Position numbers and translations under genes: made by a program
Assembly (NCBI GenBank): GCA_026182355.1
Contig: JAPFBL010000068.1
Location: 11,941,001 to 12,005,000, forward strand
Direction: 5' to 3'
Length of the DNA: 64,000 nt
Source of the DNA: Hermatobates lingyangjiaoensis
Lineage: Eukaryota > Arthropoda > Insecta > Hemiptera > Hermatobatidae
Part shown: positions 49,917-60,420 of the stretch, one piece after another
Layout of the letters: the number at the start of each line of letters is the position of its first letter
How positions within the stretch are numbered: the first letter of the stretch is position 1
The notes under the pieces: generated by a model
Told to the model about the DNA's origin: nothing
Databases searched by the model: none
What the model saw: the letters and a program-made list of their open reading frames with translations, nothing else

Positions 49917-51549
49917 ATCTGGAGTGGCCTACACTCAACTTTACTCTAAGTAACTTAATATCAAATTTTATGAGTATGTAATATATAACGTCTCTTTTAG
50001 GCATAATGTAAACATCTAAATGGGATATGATTATTAGTCTTTTATTCCTGAGGTAGTACAGATAGTGATTGAAGGACATATCAATTTATAAGCTTTTTTT
50101 GTACATCACAAATAATTTATTATTTGCAAATAATTTCATTAGTATAACTACAGCAGTAATAACATTTTTGAAAAACCAAAGTGAACATTTCTTGAAATGA
50201 AATATTCTCCTACAAGAGAACATGGCTTTTGTTCAAATACCAACTGGATTTCTTACATCGTTTACTTTACATCCTTCTACATTGAATATTAAAGTAAAAG
50301 TTTCAAATATAAATAGGAAAATACCCTTTTTCTCTCTGAAAAACATCATAAACAGCGAAGAAAAAATGTTGTTTTAAGATGATTTATAGTTAAAGATATA
50401 CGATAATTACATTTATTAATCTCTAAACGAAAGATTTCAATTTTGAATTATCTTTTACATTTTTGGTTTTTTATAGAATTATTATACTGTGAATTTTATG
50501 TCTCCTAAGTATTTAAAAAGATCATTTTCCTTCCCCTTTGTCAAATAACATACGAGTATATACGAATTTTTTCTGAGTGAGTGTTATCATTTTCCTGCAC
50601 AATATTATTCCTCTTACATCTCATATAATTCAATAAACAATTTAAACTGTTCCTTTATAAAATCAATTTTATCTCAGTGGATTCGCTCAAAAATTTCTAA
50701 GTCAATGTAAACAATGTAAAAAAATACAAAAAATTCGACAAGTATAGCAGGTGATCTCTTAGTCTAAGATAAACAAAGAGTTTTTATATCGTTATTGCTC
50801 TTTCCCGTAATTGAAACTTCATGTTTTTTTTATGAATTGCTAATTTTTTGTTCCATGTTTGGTCAAATTTTCAATATTTTTTAATGAGCCGTTTAGCGTC
50901 AAAAAAACATTTTCTGAAAACACAAATCGTACTGTAACGCCCCTTTAGCGAATCTAATTTTAGAAAAAAATATCTCAACTCATTCTCCACATAATGTTCT
51001 TTTATTAGGCATAGTTTAATTTTGATCCATCAAACAGTATGGCTTGTATCGCTCTCACAAGGTTTGAGATTGAATTATAAGTCAAAATTTTTACATTTTA
51101 GTGAAAAAAAAATATTTCCTGTTGTTTTAATATTCTGAATATATTTTTCGTTTGTTGCATTTGAAACTTCAAAGATTATGTCAAAATTTCAAAACTCTAG
51201 GGTTATCAGTTTAGGAGAAAGAAATGTTTTAAAAAAATCGGTTTTTGGCAAAAAAAAGTAACTTTCCCATCATGCATAATTCTTCCCAAACAATAGGGAT
51301 CTTCGTATTTATGAGGCCGATTTTTGTGTAAAATATCAACTTAATCCATCAAAGATTCTGGACCGTAGCGTGGTAACAAGCAATGCTAACACACGCACCC
51401 ACCCACCCACCCACCCACCCACCCACACACACACAGACATCATCGTAAAAACGTCATAAAACGACTTTTGGGACCTCAAAACATGTAATTCCGTCTAAAT
51501 CTCGAGATCGAATTTTTTCACGATCACTATACTTTACTTATAGTAAAGT
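49917..51549 (-). mobile_element. Full-length HINE-like repeat, reference copy 2 (1,633 bp)
   Basis: This is a complete minus-strand copy with the 5' end at 51,549, a (CCCA)n/(CA)n microsatellite at about 51,390-51,437, and the 3' hairpin and CCAGAT at 49,917. It matches the copy at 47,080-48,725 closely along its length and in opposite orientation. It was inserted next to an (AAT)n tract. Confidence 0.8.
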
Positions 51550-52438
51550 GAAAAGTGATAGTTTTAATTTTCTAGTTTAATATTTGACATAAAACCATAT
51601 TATCTAAACTGACTTCCATCTTTCGTTCACATTTCCTCTCGTGCTCCCACTCTCTCATCCTCCCTCTCATACCCTCTCCCCTCTCTGTATTCATGTCACA
51701 CCCTCTCTTATTCTCCTGCTTACTCTCATACTCACTCTCATTTTCTCTATGTCTCATTATTCTCTCACTTTTCTCCCTTCTTCTATAAAAACAATACTGA
51801 TTTTTGTTTTGTTCTCCTGATTTCAGTAACTCCTAAATCAGATAGTTCCCTTACCTGTTCCCTTACAAATTAAATATATTTATTTTGGTTTATACAAGTA
51901 AAAGTATTAGACATGAGTAATTTATTTTTACATGTATCCAATATATATATGTTCTTACACAATATCAAATAGAATTTTGAGAATAAAAATTATTGCATTA
52001 TGTTTGTTAAACCTACTAAACATATAATTCCAATGTTTCTTCAGTGGTATCATTCAAAAATATAATATGAAACATTAACTATTTTGTTAGTGATGAGATT
52101 ACACTCAGTCATTCAATTGTAATTGTAAAAATATAACACTTTCAATAGCTAAGATTATTATAGAGTATGACACAGCCTTTATGCTTAAGTGATGTATCAT
52201 AATTTATAAAAACAAATTGTAATTAACTTTTTAAACAGTGTCATTTTAAAAAATTTCGCTTTCTAAAAAAAAATAGCATCCCTGATATTTAGTTTTTTTA
52301 CATTATTAGGAGAGACTGAAGTATTAGTACAGTATTTCATAATATATTACTGTATTAGTACAGTTCTAAAAAGACTCAGTATTTTACTTGCCCTTGTTCA
52401 GACTTGTTTGATATATTTACTTGATCATATCTGAAAAA
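51550..52438. other. Polypyrimidine (CT-rich) tract and AT-rich DNA
   Basis: 51,615-51,780 on the plus strand is C/T-rich low-complexity sequence with CTCTC motifs. The Glu/Arg-rich minus-strand ORF at 51,572-51,757 is a product of this composition. The remainder is unrecognised. Confidence 0.55.
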
Positions 52439-53170
52439 ATCTGGAGTGGCTTACACTCGATTTTACTATAAGTAAACTTAATATCAAACTTTATGGGTAT
52501 ATAATATGTAATGTTAGATTGCATAATATAAATGTCTAAAGGGGTTTATTAGTCTTTCATTCCTGGAGGTAGTACAGATAATGATTGATCCACTTATCGA
52601 TATATATGCTTATTTTTCTATATCATACCACAGGTGCATATAATATCATTAGTATAACTACAGAAGTAATAACATTTTTGAAATCCGAAAGTGTCGATTT
52701 CGTGTTGCGATATAATCTCTTACAGGAGAACAAGGCTTTCGTCGTAATAGCCAATGGATCTCTTATATACTTTGTCTGACCTTCTATATTCAAGATTTAA
52801 GACGATGTTTCCCATTCAAAAGTTGAAAATATTCATATTTTCTGTAAAAAATGTGAGAAACATGTAAGAAAAAATGTTGTTTTAAGGTAATTTTTAATTT
52901 AAGATGTGGGATAATTTTGTTTATTATTTTTCAAAGAATGTTTTCAATTTTGAATTATGTTTTACGTTGTTTGGCTTTTATAAACTTATTATGATGAGAA
53001 ATTTGTATTGTAGTGTTTACAAAGTGTAAACACACTACACACTAATCTTTAGTCTCAAAACAGGTTTTCTGCAAAAAAAGTGACTTTTCCATCATGCATA
53101 ATTGCTCCCAAACTATACAGCATATCCACACTATGAGGCCCATTTTTGTGTAAAATATCATTTGATCATT
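52439..53170 (-). mobile_element. HINE-like repeat, internally deleted
   Basis: The minus-strand copy has its 3' end at 52,439 (GAGTGTAAGCCACTCCAGAT) and extends to the TGATATTTTACACAAAAATG region at about 53,160. It skips the middle of the element and lacks the 5' tip. The antisense small ORF is open at 52,585-52,779. Confidence 0.75.
52585..52779 (+). CDS. Recurring small ORF antisense to HINE-like repeat (64 codons)
   Basis: The product begins MIHLSIYMLIFLYHTTGAYN and contains IISITTEVITFLK and FVLRYNLLQEN. It shares its start region and both blocks with the ORFs at 1,097-1,315 and 25,355-25,549, and the AYNIISIT/VDFVLR variant with 40,689-40,850. No known domain is recognised. The peptide has alternating hydrophobic and polar stretches and no obvious membrane segment. 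Confidence 0.3.
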   Translation: MIHLSIYMLIFLYHTTGAYNIISITTEVITFLKSESVDFVLRYNLLQENKAFVVIANGSLIYFV

Positions 53171-54454
53171 TTAGTTTTATTATTTAAAGATTCTCAGGTA
53201 AAGCATTATTCTAAAATATGCTCGATCAGTCGAAAACAAGTTAAATATTGAGTAAATAATAGAAGATTTGGTAAATAGTTTAATTTTCTTCTTGAAAACA
53301 AAATAATTCAAAAGAGTATTTGAATTTCCTTATTGTCTTTAGTTAATCGGTATAAATCTGTAGAAGTTCTGACACCAAGGGTCCATCTTGTTTTCTCTTA
53401 GTTTATACATTTAGATTGTCCATTTCTCAATTCACTGGTACAGTGTCAGTGAATTAGGATGAACTGAGCAGATCTGTTGAAATGGTCTTCATTTTTAATT
53501 TCAAATACTAATACACTACTGAAACGGTACATTCTTTGTAGATTATTTACATTTTCTTGTCAAAGTAGCATCGTATTTTGTTTTCAAAATATTGATCTAT
53601 TTCATGTGTCATGGAGTTCTCTATTTTTTATGATTTACGGTTAAACTTCTTTAGTTCCGAATATATTATAAAACCAAGTAATCTATAAAGGTACACGAAA
53701 CACTTATTGTTCTTTAGTTATGGATTTCATTGGAAACACCTTGATTCGATAATTGTGTTACTTGAGATGTGCTTGGAGTTTTCTACAAACTTGCCCACGA
53801 GTATCATCTGATGGTGGTGAGTTCTCTAACTAGGATATAAGTGAGTTAAGACTTGGCACGTGACCTGGAGAGCAGCTGTACTAAGGCTGCAACAATCTCT
53901 CTTGCTTTTATAAGAAAACTCTAAACAAAACTTCATTCTTAGATAAATATTGTTTTATATGACTGATATTTATTTTCTTTAATAACTGTTTTACGGTTAT
54001 TAAAAGTTAAGACTCATTAATTATATTTTTAAAGTTTAAAGAGTAAATAGTTATCTACACATTAGATATAAAGTCTAAAAAATTAAAAAAATAAATTAAT
54101 AATAACATTATAAAAATACAGATCTTTTTTTTAAAAAAATTACAATTGCATTTCGTTTGATGAACATTTTTATTTTTTTAAATTAAAAAATTATAGGTAA
54201 TTAAATATCAAACAAAAGTTTAATATGAGGATATGGCTTTGTAGGGTAATTAAAAAAATTCTAATTCTTGTAAAGTACAAGCCATATTTTACAAGAATCT
54301 CAGACATCTAGAACTACAGAATTCAGTAGTTCTATAGCACGGATGATCTTAAAATGGATGATAGCTATCTTTCTTTATTGAAAAGATGAGTCATCTTATA
54401 AATTTACGAACCAATAGGAGAAGACTCGATTATCGAAGGCAAACAAATCCTAAA
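53171..54454. other. AT-rich intergenic DNA with an E-box-containing patch
   Basis: No gene is recognised. At about 53,850-53,925 a GC-richer patch has GGCACGTGACC (an E-box) and CTTTTATAAG about 45 bp downstream. Any promoter role is unsupported. Confidence 0.35.
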
Positions 54455-54645
54455 ATGTATACCCAGAAGCTGAGAGAATATTAGAGTAAGCAGATTAATA
54501 CGGGATGGACATGTAATAAAGGTGGGGAAATGCCAAGAAATTTACTAGATAAAAAACTGGAATGGACCAGGACGGAAGAATCATAATCTGAAGGATAGAT
54601 GGAAGAGATTTGGAGGATTCCAGGGTTCAGACTATAGTTCTAATG
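54455..54645 (+). pseudogene. Decayed LINE reverse-transcriptase C-terminal relic
   Basis: Plus-strand frames give RLIRDGHVIKVG, then MPRNLLDKKLEWTRTEES, then MEEIWR. In order these resemble the C-terminal 'RLrWfGHV.Rm....mpk.ll..kl.g.R..GRPk.rWmeev' segment found in many insect endonuclease/reverse-transcriptase LINE ORFs. Stop codons and frameshifts separate the pieces. The catalytic RT and endonuclease domains are absent. The match is by motif order only. Confidence 0.5.
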
Positions 54646-55244
54646 TTGAATCGTTTGAATATAGTTTTACCACACCAATGTTTAGCATTTTCTAACAGCA
54701 AAGTTTTGTAAATTATTCCAAGTTTTAGTTTTGTACAAGAATGAAGCTATGAGTTTTTAATAAATTAACCAAAATGGATAAATCGCAGTAAGGGATTTTA
54801 TAAATGAATTATTCCAATATAAGCAGTAAGGATAAAACTGTCAGCTGAAATCTACAAGCTGAAAATCTACTCTCAGGGAAAAGTAATGAATAAGTATAAT
54901 TTACTCTATATTAAGGAACTAAAGCCTTGTTTTTAAATTATATATGCATAAAGTAGGTATAAAAAGAGTATTATTTTTAAGTTATTGATGCGAGTTATAA
55001 AAGCAATTATATTTTTGTAATATTTTTTTAATGAAATATGTCTGCATACTTTGGAGACATTTAGATACTTATAACATACGGATTTTATATAACTTTTTTC
55101 ATAGTTACTAACTACGGTATTATTGTTTTGGCAATTACAAAATTTTACTATTTACTACATAACATTTACGGATGAATATTTTAGAATACCATCTCCGAAT
55201 TTTTGAAAAGCACTCGTCAAGGGCTCGTTCGTTAGTAATGTATA
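54646..55244. other. AT-rich intergenic DNA, nothing recognised
   Basis: No structure is recognised. Confidence 0.4.
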
Positions 55245-56786
55245 AACTACTGGTTTTTGACAGAATTACTGGTTTTGAGGTTCTGAAAGTCGTTTTTTGA
55301 TGTTTTTTCAATGTCTGTGTGTGGGTGGGAAGGTGAGTGTGTATCCAAAGTTGTGGCCACGCTACTGTCCAGAATCTTTAGATCAAGTTGATTTTTACAG
55401 AGAAATGGGCCTCATAGTGTAGATGTGCTGTATAGTTTAGGAGCAATTATGTATGATGGAAAAGTCACTTTTTTTGCCAAAATGTCTTTTTAGACAATAT
55501 TTTATTTTCCTAAACTACTAATTCTAGAGTTTTGAAAAGTAGACATTATTTTTGAGTCTACAAAAGAACAACTGAAAACTCCTCAGATTTTTTTATAAAA
55601 AAAATAAGAAATTTTTTGTCAATAGAATATAAAAATTTGACTTATAATTCAATTCATAGATTGTGAGCGGTGTATGACTATATACAAGCCATACCGTTTA
55701 CGCCTCAAAATGGAATTATAGCTAAAAAGAGAGCATTATGTGGAAAGTGAGTTAGATAATTTTCTTTGATATTACAATAGCTACAAGGGCATTAGAGTAC
55801 ATTTTCTGTTTTCACAATATGTGTTTTGATGCTAAACGGTTCATTAAAAAACAATGAAATTTTACTAATCTATTGAACAGATAATTGACAATATATAAAG
55901 AAATTCATGAAATTTCAATAACGGCAAAGAGTTATGAAGCTATTAAAACTGAATAATCATCCTGGACTAATGGATCATCTGCTATACTTGTTGAATTTGT
56001 TTACATTTATTTATTTTGTTTCCATTGAAAGAGAAATTTGATCAGTGAATCGACTGGAATAAAATTGATGTTTAGAGGTTCAATGAAAAGATGCAGTATG
56101 GTTTAATGACTTAATGTTAGATTTAAGAAGAATAAAATGCTAACAAATAAAACATCTCCGACAATCAAACGTATAAATTCTGATGCTTTTCATAGTATGA
56201 TGGGTTCGTCTATCAAAATGCTCTAATCACGAAACATAATGTTAAATGTAGACTTTTTTATATTTACGAATCTTATTATCTGTGGGTAAAATTCAAATAA
56301 GATGAATGGATTACTTAGTTTTATATTACCATCAGATAATCATTGTAAACTGATTCTAAAGTGATTCGATGACAGTGACATTTTTAGATTATATAATATA
56401 AAAATATATTGCACTCAGTAAAATTTTAAAAGTAGGTTCCATCTTGTTAAATGTATTATTATTTCTTCGTTTTTTACAAACTCTTTGAACTGATAATATT
56501 TAACTATGTAAACTCCACCGCATCAATTTCAACATATTGAAAAAGAATTTAAAATTTAAATTAGCAATGACTTTAGTCTGAATTATTAGTCATCGTGATT
56601 CATTTGATTTTTTTATAAGGCTGTAATAAATGATAACGTTTTCGTTGAAGTAGAGATAATGACCATTAAACGAAACATTGAATTAAATAGCTTGTCAATT
56701 AATTTGATAATATATTTACTTTTAACAAAGTTGTGTGCTATACAACATACACAACAACTGCATATGGCATGTAGACCACTCCAGAT
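55245..56786 (+). mobile_element. HINE-like repeat, diverged, type-B interior
   Basis: The copy starts inside the family at TTTTGACAGAATTACTGG (the 5' palindrome is lost). A short GT/GGGT microsatellite lies at about 55,312-55,342, and the TGTGGCCACGCTACTGTCCA block follows. The type-B interior block (GGGTTCGTCTATCAAAATGC) is at about 56,200, and the 3' signature GTAGACCACTCCAGAT ends at 56,786. It is more decayed than the copies at 47-51 kb. Confidence 0.65.
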
Positions 56787-57385
56787 ATTTTAAAGTGCAT
56801 TTCTATATTTTATATTTTTGTTCTTCATGTACTCGTTAAATAACACACTGTTTAAATATTGCTGTTTAAAACTTCAAACTGGAAGAAAACCTGCTTTGGA
56901 CTGAATGATTTCGTAATGAATAACTAACCAGACGTATGACATGTTTATCCTAAAACATAGAAAGACCGTAAAAAATGAAGGAACTGACTTTGTCTTGTAC
57001 AGAAAAAGTTCAATAATGTATTATCATTAATTTAATTCAATGATAAAATAATATTCCGTTAAAAATCTGGCTATTTAGTTATAGATTCTTCTATCTTGAA
57101 AAAGAGAAGATATGTTTGGAGATATCTTCTAGAAGATGGCTAATAGCATGATGGGTAGCCTTCCGCCGTACATGCTGTACACAGCTTATTATCAGACTTC
57201 ATGACTTCATTACATATCCCTATCACGACCCTGGGCTTCATCTCATCGCGAATGAAAACTATCCCGGACTTGGACTTGTTAGTCAGCAGCTGTTGAGATC
57301 TAAATGAAGCATCGATGAAACCATACTTCATTCACTAAAAGAATATATAATGGTTATTTGTTTTATATTTTAAAGTTAGTTTTAA
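56787..57385 (-). other. Intergenic DNA with an unrecognised Cys-containing ORF
   Basis: A 63-codon minus-strand ORF at 57,140-57,331 lies in a GC-richer patch and includes KSGIVFIRDEMKPRVVIGI and a Cys-rich end (NKLCTACTAEGYPSC). The product is not recognised. It may be an isolated exon, a decayed element or chance. The remainder of this stretch is AT-rich. Confidence 0.25.
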
Positions 57386-57851
57386 TTGATCCTCTTCGAT
57401 AACTATATCGACCAGTCGATAAGAATCGGTACAAGAAAACATGTTGAAGTACATTGTAGATATCAAACAGTGCAGACTATAACAACAAAAATTAATGCAT
57501 CATACTATTTTTATGGAACCACTCCCATTAATACACAGTCGGGATTCGATGTCAGACAAATGCATTGAATGATTTAAAACCTGTTATGCTAGAACCTGTT
57601 ATTTCAATCGTAACATTCGTTGGTGATGTCACTAAAAAAGTCAGCCTGATAACTGGCAGTCGTAACAAGCAATGCTCATGAACCTTAGAAAATACATATG
57701 ACTGGTGTTGTAAATGGGGTCCAACTATATATTTAGCAGAAACCAGAGTTTCATCTACTCAAAACGATATACAAGTAATCACTACTTATCATGAACAAAT
57801 TAAGAATATCTTAGAGCTGGCTTTAAACTGTACTATAATAACACTATTGTA
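57386..57851 (+). pseudogene. Coding-like relic with EF-G/GFM2-like motif
   Basis: A plus-strand frame is open from 57,386 and reads through HCRYQTVQTITTKINASYYF and GFDVRQ. It then shifts frame between 57,559 and 57,571 to read ALNDLKPVMLEPVISIVTF, followed by GDVTKKVSLITGSRNKQCS. A TGA lies at 57,679-57,681, after which it continues TYDWCCKWGPTIYLAETRV and further to about 57,851. KPVMLEPVI resembles the 'P.LLEPim' motif in EF-G-family GTPases (mitochondrial GFM1/GFM2), and the following order is loosely compatible with that region, but the match is weak. With one frameshift and one stop it is not functional as it stands. Alternative: a fragment of an unrecognised gene or element. Confidence 0.35.
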
Positions 57852-58574
57852 AACTCGTATATAAATTCTACTGTGGTAAAATGTAACAGCAAGATTAATG
57901 TTTTTTAAGTAATTGCAAGTAGTAAGTTGTGGGAATGGGACAGTTGAATTCACCCCAAGGGAATTCTGATTCGCATCACGCTTGTGATCAGTAGTATGAA
58001 GCAGCAAAAACACATATTTAAACTGCAATTAACACACAATTTTGCAGTAAGATTTTTTGGACTATTTTTGAAAACAAAAGTTATCAAGTAATTGGCCTGT
58101 TAGAATAAGCATGCATAGAACACAGTATTCTTCAGGTCTTCCATGTCCTTCGCAGGCAAGACCTGCTAAGGGGAAAACATAATAGAGAGACTATTATTAA
58201 ATGAATTTTCACATATGACCAGTTTTGGTTAATAGCTTTCGATATATATCGGAGATATTGAACTATCAAGCAGAAAGCATTGGAAGCATGAAATAAAAAT
58301 TCAGAAATAAGATAGCCACATTTAAATGAAAAAAAAATCATCATTATAACGTGATGAGTCTTGTTATAGTTTCCTATTATACAGTCAACTGAAGATAGTG
58401 GGGGAGATTAATTGTAAATCTTCTTAGTTGAGTAGTTTAGCGGTAATCTACCTAAGTAGGAGTTCTAAACAGAAGTGTCTACTTGAGAAGGTCCAACATA
58501 GTTCTGTCTTCTCTCAACTGCTTTCAGACACCATTACTATTTTATAATTGAGTTGCATTCGGTTTTATTTTTAT
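57852..58574. other. Intergenic DNA, nothing recognised
   Basis: Two minus-strand ORFs (57,789-58,028; 58,132-58,344) overlap other open frames and have no recognisable features. Confidence 0.35.
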
Positions 58575-58935
58575 TTTCCTATAAGTAAAATACAATTATC
58601 ATTAAACAAAATTGATCTCTAGATGTTTAACTACTAAGTCTAGAAATTTTAGAATTTTAAAATTATGATTAAAGTGACAGTTATCGTATGCAAAAATATT
58701 TTTAAATTATAAAACGACTGGAAAGATTTTTTTTTCGATAAAACGTAAAATTTTTGACCTATAATTGAATCTGAAAGTTTGTCAGGATGGTACAATCCAT
58801 ACCATTTGACGGATTAATGTCAAATTAAACCTAAAAGTAGCACCTTATGCGAGAACGAGTTCAATGTTCTTTTTGGTAGCATTACATTGACAAAAATGAT
58901 GATATTCCATTATACATTATGGTACATATTATTAT
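58575..58935 (+). mobile_element. HINE-like repeat, diverged 5' fragment
   Basis: It shows the 5' end CCTATAAGTAAAATACAATT and then, after loss of the microsatellite section, the ACTACTAAGTCTAGAAATTT, TGACCTATAATTGAATCTGA and ATACCATTTGACGGATTAA blocks of the middle third. The 3' part is absent. Confidence 0.55.
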
Positions 58936-58984
58936 TTTAAAAATGTTTTCTAGGGCAAATTGCCGAAAAGGTCATGGGCTAATT

Positions 58985-59162
58985 GTTGATTACCGTCCGT
59001 TGATTATGGACTCGGTCAGTTCTTCAGGTACAAATTAAGCTCTCATTGGCAATATTTCGGTTTTAAATAAGAACGAAAATGTTGGCAATGAGAGTTCAAT
59101 TTAAACCTGAAGAATTGACCGAGAACTGATAAACTTTATTTTTGGTTATATATATATATATA
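58985..59162. mobile_element. Fold-back element related to the 34.8-kb one
   Basis: The arms GACTCGGTCAGTTCTTCAGG (about 59,009) and CCTGAAGAATTGACCGAG (about 59,106-59,123) are inverted copies, and so are the inner arms CTCTCATTGGCAATATTTCG / CGAAAATGTTGGCAATGAGA. The right end TGATAAACTTTATTTTTG is followed by (TA)n at 59,149-59,162. The ends and core match 34,855-35,082, so both belong to one small family. No ORF. Confidence 0.6.
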
Positions 59163-59229
59163 AACTTTAAAATTGCAAAGTCGATTCGAAATGGACACAG
59201 AATTTGCTCAAAAATGAAATATATATATT

Positions 59230-59372
59230 ACTGGCCGTTATATAGTTACTAGCCGTTGCGTCTACAACGTGCTTGGTCTCCCTTTCTCTTTTCTCTTGAA
59301 GACGGATTGCCCAAAAATTTGAGTTTGTGTGCTTCTTTACTTTGTGTGTTACCTATCTTCAATTTCGAAATG
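59230..59372 (+). mobile_element. Older PLE 3'-end fragment
   Basis: It aligns with 63,500-63,620 of the complete PLE through CCGTTGCG.CTACAACGTGC, TTGGTCTCCC.TTCTCTTTTC, GAAGACGGATT.CCC.AAAAT and TTTGTGTGTT. Several substitutions separate it from the complete element, whereas the latter's own two termini are nearly identical, so it is an earlier insertion. It ends at the (TA)n at 59,373-59,408, which also borders the younger PLE. Confidence 0.65.
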
Positions 59373-59406
<34 letters not shown>

Positions 59407-59410
<4 letters not shown>

Positions 59411-60372
59411 GAGTTCGAGATTAACAAAGAACAACACACAAAGTAGGGAAACACACTTACAGACTCAAATTTTCGGGTAATCCGTCTTCAGGAGAAAAGA
59501 GAATGGGAGACCAAGCACGTTGTAGGCGCAACGGCAAGTAACCAACCCGGCAACCGCCAGTGCTGTCAACCGTACCCGGTCTTAAAGTATAAAATTAGGA
59601 GAAGATATAAACAGAAGCTCAGATACGCAGTACTAGTTGGGTAAAACTATAAGTAGGTGAAAAATTATAAACAATATAAGATAAAAACAAACTATAAGAA
59701 ACAAAAATAATGATAGAGAAAAGAAGAAAAAATAAATAAATAAAAATAAATACAATACAAAAAACTTGCATTGGTTGTTTTAGTAAATAAAAGATAGAGA
59801 CTGAATAAAAGGGTAAGTATGGGAAACTAGTTAAGAATAAGAATTTAGAAAAATAAAATAGGATAAAACAAACTAGTAGTAAGTGAAGAAGACAAAATAG
59901 ATATACACAAAATATACGAAAGAGGAAAAAAGAAATAAGTACTAGAGAATAAAGAATACTGGAAAAAAAGTACAAAAAAAAAAAGAAAAAAATTACAAAA
60001 AAATTATCTTTTAAGGTTAAGTCCAGGTGCACTGCGCGCCCCGAGCAACCAGATGTGAGCCTCCTCAGAGGCTCTAAGGGTCACGGTATTATCACCAGGG
60101 GGAATCTGACGCAGAATCTGCACACTGAAGCAGTCGTTAAAAGACAGACCGTGGGATTTGGCGTGTATGGCGACAGGTAAATTGGAGTTGTTGTTAACGG
60201 ATGCTCTATGACCGTTCATGCGGAGGCTGAGCTTGTTAGAGGACAGTCCTACGTAGAACGCATCACAACGAGTACAGTCCAATTTGTAAACACAATTTTT
60301 GGATGTACATGAGCAGTCCTTAGCAACAGGGAAGGACTGGTTGTGGGAAGATGGAGTGAAGTGTGAAAGGGG
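59407..60372 (-). repeat. PLE left pseudo-LTR (inverted)
   Basis: This is the inverted copy of the element's 3' terminal 965 bp. It encodes, on the minus strand, the last ~92 residues of the endonuclease domain, identical to the right copy. The CTGAAGA-hairpin-GAAA core is at 59,471-59,491 (minus). Confidence 0.9.
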
Positions 60373-60420
60373 ACTTTGCTAAAAATTTCTTCCTCCCACC
60401 TTCCCTTGTGTCTTCAACAC

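Noticed and set aside
51572..51757. Glu/Arg-rich ORF resembling a charged coiled coil
   Set aside because: It is the antisense of a CT-rich low-complexity tract.
53850..53925. E-box plus TATA-like string
   Set aside because: There is no gene nearby, and single short motifs are not evidence of a promoter.
58425..58520. tRNA-like string TAGTTTAGCGGTAATC
   Set aside because: It lacks a B box and paired arms; not supportable.
59619..60032. 137-codon Phe/Leu-rich ORF that looks like a membrane protein
   Set aside because: It is the T-rich 3' UTR of the PLE; its equivalent at 63,075-63,431 is the same sequence in the other terminus.
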